Of a DNA stretch of 64,000 nucleotides, positions 59,670 through 64,000 are shown piece by piece. Where the stretch lies: assembly GCF_011046735.1 (NCBI RefSeq), contig NZ_CP049258.1, positions 4,110,001 to 4,174,000 of the forward strand. Direction: 5' to 3'. Numbering within the stretch: position 1 is the stretch's first letter; each line of letters starts with the position of its first letter. The DNA comes from Nordella sp. HKS 07. Lineage in GTDB: Bacteria; Pseudomonadota; Alphaproteobacteria; Rhizobiales; Aestuariivirgaceae. The notes beneath the pieces were generated by a model. The model searched no databases and was not told the DNA's origin. It saw nothing but the letters and a program-made list of their open reading frames with translations. The translations under genes and the position numbers were made by a program.

Positions 59670-60749
59670 TTGACCGAAAGCGCTTCGAAGATTCCCCACG
59701 CCGCCGTCATGGACGAGCTCAAGCATAAGCTCGATCTCATCCGTGACGTCATCCCGCTGAGCCGCCCGGTCGTCTTTCTCGACTATCCCATGCATGGCAA
59801 TGTCGGGGATCTCCTGATCCATGCCGGCACCGATCGGTTCTTCGCGGTGAATGGCTATGAGGTGATCGGCCGCTTCAGCATCCATGAATTCTGTCTGACT
59901 CATCGCCCCGACCGGCCGATCGCTTATTTCAAGGAGTCGGTGCGGCGTCTCGATGCTCTGGTGAGGAGGGGTGTCACCATCGTATTCCAGGGAGGCGGCA
60001 ATCTCGGCGACCTCTACCGCGATCACCAGATGTTCCGCGAACTGGTCATCGCCCGTTATCCCGAGACGCCGATCGTGATCCTGCCGCAATCCATCCATTT
60101 CCAGGCGCCGGAGAGCCGCGCCGCGACGGCCAGGATCTTCGCCGCCCATCGCCAGCTTTATGTTTTCGCCCGCGACCGGGAGTCTCTGGGCTATCTGCGT
60201 GAGGAGTGCGGCAATCCCGCCTCCCTCATGCCCGACATGGCGCATGCTCTGTGGGGCAGCCTGCCGCGCCAGGACGGCAGCAAGACCGGCACACTGCATT
60301 TCCGCCGGCGCGACAAGGAGGCGAAGCTCAATGCCGAGGAGCCGGTGGAGAGCTTCGATTGGGATGATGTGACCTCCGCCGTCGATCGCGGCATGATCCG
60401 TCTCCTGCGCAAGATGCAGTCGCTCGATCTCCCCACCAGGCATGTGGTGGCGAACCATGTGCTGTGGAACAGCTATCGTGACCGCCTGTTGCGCCGCTCG
60501 GTTGCCCGCGTCGGGCAATATTGCCGTCTCGTCACCGACAGGCTGCACGGCATGATCCTCGGCGCGCTGCTCGATATGCCCGTCATCTGTGAGGACAACA
60601 GCTACGGCAAGCTCGGCCGCTATTATTCGGAATGGTTCAAGGCATCCGACCGCATCGAACATCGTGAGCAGCGTAAGACGCCGCCGGCACCGTCAGTATC
60701 GAGATCGCCGGAATCAGAAATGGGAGCTTTGAGGGAATATGGGGTCTGA
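59670..60749 (+). CDS. Polysaccharide pyruvyl transferase family protein
   Basis: 359 residues. Motifs of the PS_pyruv_trans family: FLDYPMHGNVGDLLIHAGT (key part GNVGDLLIHAG), GVTIVFQGGGNLGDLY, VILPQSIHF, and VTDRLHGMILGALLDMPVICEDNSYGK (core TDRLHGMI). It transfers pyruvate from PEP to make an acidic ketal on a sugar residue. The start is TTG at 59670 behind GGAGTAG; ATG at 59709 is an alternative. Its end overlaps the next gene by 11 bases. Confidence 0.92.
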   Translation: MTESASKIPHAAVMDELKHKLDLIRDVIPLSRPVVFLDYPMHGNVGDLLIHAGTDRFFAVNGYEVIGRFSIHEFCLTHRPDRPIAYFKESVRRLDALVRRGVTIVFQGGGNLGDLYRDHQMFRELVIARYPETPIVILPQSIHFQAPESRAATARIFAAHRQLYVFARDRESLGYLREECGNPASLMPDMAHALWGSLPRQDGSKTGTLHFRRRDKEAKLNAEEPVESFDWDDVTSAVDRGMIRLLRKMQSLDLPTRHVVANHVLWNSYRDRLLRRSVARVGQYCRLVTDRLHGMILGALLDMPVICEDNSYGKLGRYYSEWFKASDRIEHREQRKTPPAPSVSRSPESEMGALREYGV

Positions 60750-61614
60750 AATCCTGTTCATCACGACGACGGATGCGGCCGGCGGCCGAACCGCCGATCT
60801 CCACCGACTAATGGCGTCGATCACCGCGGCAATGGGCACGCGCGGCTGGCGCATGCTGCTGCTCGTCCAGCGCTGCATGCCGGGTGCCGTCCCGCTGGGT
60901 CTCCCCGACAATGTGCAGATCGAGACCATGCCGCATCGCGTATCGCTTTCGCAGGCGCGCAATCTTCTGCTCGGCAAGGCGCGCGAGCAGGGATGGTTTG
61001 CCCGTATACCGCTTGTCGCTTTCCCCGACGATGACTGCTGGTATCCGGAGGGATCGCTCGAGCGGGTGCTCAATCTCTTCCGCATCGACCGGGCGCTCGA
61101 TTTCTGGTTCTGCGGCTATGCGTCGGCGCCGGCGTCGCCGCTGCGTGCCTTGTCGATGGATATGAAGCAGCCTTCGGTCTTTATGGTTGCGGCCAAGGCC
61201 TCGTCCAACACCATCTTCCTGCGCAGCCGCGTCGCCGAGAAGATCGGCGGGTTCGACGAGGAGCTGGGGGTCGGCACGAGCAACAATGGCGGCGAGGACA
61301 CGGACTATGCGCTGCGCGCCTTCTTGTCCGCGCGCAAATGCCGTTTCGTGGACCAGCCGCTGATCGGACATCGTGACCACGATCCGACACTCAGGTCGCA
61401 TTATTTCCGCGGCAGCCTGATCGCCATCGCCCGTCATGCCGCGCAGCGCCCGACGAGTCTCGCGCTGCTCGGCCGCAAGCTCATGGTGGGCGGCGTGCTG
61501 GTGGCGACACGGCGCATGTCGTCGCAGGATTTTGTCAGCGCGTTGCGGGTCGCCTTCTCCTCCAAGACCGGCTGGTCCATGGCACCACGCCGCTCGAAAA
61601 GGGAGACCGCCTGA
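60739..61614 (+). CDS. Glycosyltransferase family 2-like protein
   Basis: 291 residues, GT-A fold. HRVSLSQARNLLLGKA is the conserved acceptor region, VAFPDDDCWYPEGSLE holds the DxD-type metal site, and EKIGGFDEELGVGTSNNGGEDTDYALR (cores GGFDEELG, GGEDTDYALR) the catalytic base region. No membrane segments. TGATG overlap with the downstream acetyltransferase. It adds a residue to the repeat unit. Confidence 0.9.
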   Translation: MGSEILFITTTDAAGGRTADLHRLMASITAAMGTRGWRMLLLVQRCMPGAVPLGLPDNVQIETMPHRVSLSQARNLLLGKAREQGWFARIPLVAFPDDDCWYPEGSLERVLNLFRIDRALDFWFCGYASAPASPLRALSMDMKQPSVFMVAAKASSNTIFLRSRVAEKIGGFDEELGVGTSNNGGEDTDYALRAFLSARKCRFVDQPLIGHRDHDPTLRSHYFRGSLIAIARHAAQRPTSLALLGRKLMVGGVLVATRRMSSQDFVSALRVAFSSKTGWSMAPRRSKRETA

Positions 61615-62117
61615 TGCGCAGCCTCAATCAGCTTTTGTGGCTCCAGCGCGCGCTGGTGAAGCTCAGATGGGCCTATTTTACGAAATTCTGGGGAATGGAC
61701 ATCCATCCGAGCACGGTCATGTCGCTGAGTGTCAGGCTCGACAAGACCTATCCCAAGGGAGTGCATATCGGCCCCGACAGTTATCTCGCTTTCGACGTGG
61801 CGGTGCTCGCCCATGACATGTCGCGCGGCCTTTATCTCGATACCCACATAGGGGCGCGCTGCTTCATCGGGGCGCGCAGCATCATCCTGCCGGGGGTGCG
61901 CATCGGCGACGGATCGATCGTCGGCTCCGGCAGTGTCGTCACCAAGGACGTGCCACCCGCCTGCATCGTGGCCGGCAATCCGGCGCGCATCATCCGCCAG
62001 GGTATCGAGACAGGCAGGTTCGGGCGCTTGCGTAGCGCCGATCGCGCCGGGACGCATGTCGTCCGCCCCGAGCGCGAGCTCGATCTCGCGGCGCGCGAGG
62101 CGGAGGGGCTGTCATGA
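61614..62117 (+). CDS. Left-handed beta-helix (hexapeptide repeat) acetyltransferase
   Basis: 167 residues of the LbH acyltransferase family (WcaF/CysE-like). The hexapeptide coils IGARCFIGARSIILPGVRIGDGSIVGSGSVVTKDV (core GVRIGDGSIVGSGSVV) and the trimer-end signature VAGNPARIIR are clear; HDMSRGLYLD holds the likely catalytic His. It probably O-acetylates a sugar of the polysaccharide. It overlaps genes on both sides (TGATG, ATGA). Confidence 0.92.
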   Translation: MRSLNQLLWLQRALVKLRWAYFTKFWGMDIHPSTVMSLSVRLDKTYPKGVHIGPDSYLAFDVAVLAHDMSRGLYLDTHIGARCFIGARSIILPGVRIGDGSIVGSGSVVTKDVPPACIVAGNPARIIRQGIETGRFGRLRSADRAGTHVVRPERELDLAAREAEGLS

Positions 62118-62764
62118 AGCATATCGCCACGATCCTGCTGGTGGTTCTGATGACCGTGCCCGCGACGGCGCGGCAGGGAGAAGCCATGAAGATCGTGACA
62201 TTCGGCACCAGCCTCACGGCGCGGGGTGGCTGGCAGGAGCCGCTGCGCCGCAGCTTGAGCGCCTGCCGGGACGGCGAGGTGACCATCGTCAATCTGGCGA
62301 AGAGCGGCATGGCATCCGATTGGGGCCTGACTCAAGTGGACAAGATCCTGGCCGAGCGTCCCGATGTCGTGCTGGTCGAATTCGCCGTCAATGATGCGGC
62401 GCTCAACCGGTTTGTCTCGCTGAGCGAGAGCGGCGCCAATATGGAGGCCATCGTGACGCGCCTGAAAGCGGGCGAGAGCCGACCCGCCGTCTATGTGATG
62501 GCGATGTCGCCGGTTTCCGGCCTGCGCGGCATGACCCGCCCCTTCCTTGCTGACTATGAAGAGCTGCATGCCGAGATCGCGCGCCGGGTGGATTTCGGAT
62601 TCATCGATCACCGTCCGGCCTGGGCAGCGCTTTCCACTGACGAGATCGCGACCGCGATCGCGGACGGCGTCCATCCCGATCCCGAGACGGCGGGCCGCGT
62701 GATGCTGCCGGGGCTGATGCGCGCCTTGGCCGGATCAGATTGCCAGGCCGCGAGAACGGAGTGA
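62114..62764 (+). CDS. SGNH/GDSL family hydrolase
   Basis: 216 residues with a signal peptide (IATILLVVLMTVPATA). Block I FGTSLTARGGW carries the nucleophile Ser, block II-like NLAKSGMASDWG the Gly, block III EFAVNDAAL the Asn, and DGVHPDPETAGR the Asp/His pair. This is a complete SGNH catalytic set. Its place after an acetyltransferase suggests an esterase trimming acyl groups on the polysaccharide in the periplasm (inference). Confidence 0.9.
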   Translation: MKHIATILLVVLMTVPATARQGEAMKIVTFGTSLTARGGWQEPLRRSLSACRDGEVTIVNLAKSGMASDWGLTQVDKILAERPDVVLVEFAVNDAALNRFVSLSESGANMEAIVTRLKAGESRPAVYVMAMSPVSGLRGMTRPFLADYEELHAEIARRVDFGFIDHRPAWAALSTDEIATAIADGVHPDPETAGRVMLPGLMRALAGSDCQAARTE

Positions 62765-63642
62765 TGGACATGAGCATTGCCGCCGTCATTCCCGTCAAAA
62801 ACCGGCCCGCGCTGATCGTCCAGGCGATCGGGAGCTGCCTGGCGCAAAGCCGTGCGCCGGACGAGATCATCGTCGTGGACGACGGCTCGGACGATGCGAC
62901 GCCCGAGATCGTGGCCGATTTGGCGCGGAAGGAAAGCCGCATCAAGCTCGTCCGTCGTTCATCGAGCGGTGGCGCCGCCGCGGCCCGCAACGAGGGCGCC
63001 GCCCATGCCTCCGCAAGCTGGCTTGCTTTCCTCGATTCGGACGACCGCTGGCATACCGATAAGCTCGAAAGCCAGCTGGCTTTGGCGCGGCAGATTCCGC
63101 AGGCGCCGGCGATATTCTGCGGCATCCGCTATGCCTACGAGATGCGCAAGGCTCGCATCGGCATTCCCAAGCCCATCGTCAGCCATGCCGATCTCGCCGT
63201 CTCCAACGTCCTCGCCTCGACCTCGGCTGCCTTCGTACGCCGGAGCAGGTTCGAGGAGGTCCAGGGCTTCGATGCGGGACTTCCCAATTGCGAGGATTGG
63301 GATTTGTGGTTGAAGCTGGCGAAGCTCGGCCCGCTGCCCGTCGTCCAGGCGCCGCTCGTCGAATATACATTCGAGGCGACCAACAAGCTGTCGCGTGATG
63401 TGGTGAGGCTTTTGCGCGGGCATGAGCTGGTCTTCGCCCGGATCGCGGCGGAATGCGGCTCGGGACGTCTGTCGGCGCTGCATGATCTCAAGCGCGCCGA
63501 GCTTCACATCAGAGTGACCGGCGAAGCGATGAAAGCCATGTGGCTGATCAAATCGGCGCTGCTGCGCCAGCCCTCCGGCGAGGTCATGCGCCGCGCCCTT
63601 CACCTCATGGGCCTGATGACCGTGCATGGAGCGCGCCTTTGA
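62764..63642 (+). CDS. Glycosyltransferase family 2 protein
   Basis: 292 residues, GT-A fold: VIPVKNRPALIVQAIGSCLAQS, DEIIVVDDGSDDAT, AAAARNEGAAHA, LAFLDSDDRWHTDKL (DxD metal site) and FDAGLPNCEDWDLWLKLA (catalytic ED). ATG at 62764 sits in a TGATG overlap with the SGNH gene; GTG at 62761 and ATG at 62770 are alternatives. It probably adds a further sugar to the repeat unit. Confidence 0.93.
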   Translation: MDMSIAAVIPVKNRPALIVQAIGSCLAQSRAPDEIIVVDDGSDDATPEIVADLARKESRIKLVRRSSSGGAAAARNEGAAHASASWLAFLDSDDRWHTDKLESQLALARQIPQAPAIFCGIRYAYEMRKARIGIPKPIVSHADLAVSNVLASTSAAFVRRSRFEEVQGFDAGLPNCEDWDLWLKLAKLGPLPVVQAPLVEYTFEATNKLSRDVVRLLRGHELVFARIAAECGSGRLSALHDLKRAELHIRVTGEAMKAMWLIKSALLRQPSGEVMRRALHLMGLMTVHGARL

Positions 63643-64000
63643 GGAGGGCGCCTCGACAGCCATGGTGGTCCAATTTCGGCATGCTCGACCTGCTGCTGAT
63701 TGCTTATGTCTTCGTGACGCAGCTCAGCATCCGCCGCCTGACCGGCAGCGAGAAGCTCGCGACCGATCCGGCGAAGCTCGATCTGTCGAACATCACCAAG
63801 ATCGGTCTGTGGGTCTTCGGGCTTCTCTTCGCCGCCTGGCTGCTGCGCCGGCATGCCGGCTGGCTGCTGCGCCCGCCCATGCGCTATGTGCTTATCTTCT
63901 TCGCGTGGATTTTCGTTACCGCGCTTTATTCGCCCGAACCCTTCAAGTCGCTGATCATGGCCGCGAGCCTGCTCTCGGTCTTCTTCGTCTTTTTCGCTTA
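63639..64000 (+). CDS. O-antigen ligase/polymerase-like membrane protein, 3' end beyond window
   Basis: Open from TTG at 63639 (overlapping the previous stop as TTGA, GGAG upstream) to the window end. The 120 visible residues contain hydrophobic segments LDLLLIAYVFVTQLSI, IGLWVFGLLFAAWLL, YVLIFFAWIFVTALYS and LIMAASLLSVFFVFFA, with ALYSPEPFKSL between the last two. This matches the N-terminus of Wzy/O-antigen ligase (WaaL-fold) proteins, expected for the polymerase of this cluster. ATG at 63681 is an alternative start. Assignment rests on topology and position. Confidence 0.7.
   Translation, partial: MRRAPRQPWWSNFGMLDLLLIAYVFVTQLSIRRLTGSEKLATDPAKLDLSNITKIGLWVFGLLFAAWLLRRHAGWLLRPPMRYVLIFFAWIFVTALYSPEPFKSLIMAASLLSVFFVFFA

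Overview
The window is high-GC (above 60% by eye) chromosomal DNA from an alphaproteobacterium, most likely Hyphomicrobiales (Rhizobiales). This is inferred from the density of ABC uptake systems for amino acids, amines, nucleosides and sugars, frequent ATGA start/stop overlaps, frequent GTG/TTG starts, abundant intergenic palindromic repeats, and gene families such as an APH-M23-aminotransferase fusion and an ExoY-type sugar transferase. Family and genus cannot be fixed from the sequence alone. No tRNA, rRNA, CRISPR array or intact mobile element was seen.

Layout. 1-1339: end of an ABC ATPase gene, then a GNAT acetyltransferase. 1455-4722: a large autotransporter split by a frameshift in a run of seven G. 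4937-14524: a purine locus with an adenine deaminase, a LysR regulator, a divergent second deaminase-like amidohydrolase, and a complete BMP-type nucleoside ABC importer. 14525-15137: repeats, a strong hairpin and a small HTH protein. 15202-28716: an amine/amino-acid catabolic locus with an Lrp regulator, a three-domain kinase/M23/aminotransferase fusion, an N-formylglutamate amidohydrolase-like protein, a glutamine synthetase-like ligase, an isochorismatase-like amidase, an RpiR regulator, a branched-chain-type ABC importer with a fused permease-ATPase, and a second class III aminotransferase.

28809-32121: an SDR divergent from a GMC oxidoreductase with its subunit-3-like partner, plus two unrecognised mini-ORFs. 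32129-37050: LLM flavin oxidoreductase, a glycerol-kinase-like FGGY kinase with altered glycerol contacts, GlpD and a GST. 37183-43132: a TetR-controlled HlyD/ABC-2 exporter with a perfect palindromic operator. 43133-46900: an accessory patch with a sulfotransferase, an IS3 orfA remnant, a Cds1-like PLP enzyme and two small stress-type genes; it carries a near-identical 19-bp direct repeat and a stray copy of a TetR C-terminus. 46854-49764: a frameshifted SRPBCC gene, a Cys/Met PLP enzyme and a serine hydrolase. 49771-54997: a DeoR-type regulator and a complete carbohydrate ABC importer, with an operator over the -10. 55023-64000: a small membrane protein, then an exopolysaccharide cluster (ExoY-like transferase, UDP-glucose dehydrogenase, three glycosyltransferases, deacetylase, pyruvyl transferase, acyltransferase, SGNH hydrolase, O-antigen-ligase-like protein) running off the end.

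Two themes stand out. First, three genes (autotransporter, UDP-glucose dehydrogenase, SRPBCC protein) are each broken by exactly one surplus G in a homopolymer. This is either one recurrent sequencing artefact or, for the two surface-related genes, possible poly-G phase variation. Second, the 15-29 kb locus looks like an uncharacterised gamma-glutamyl-amine type catabolic pathway with its own importer and two regulators, and contains the unusual triple fusion. Functions are read from motifs and neighbourhood; no database search was run.
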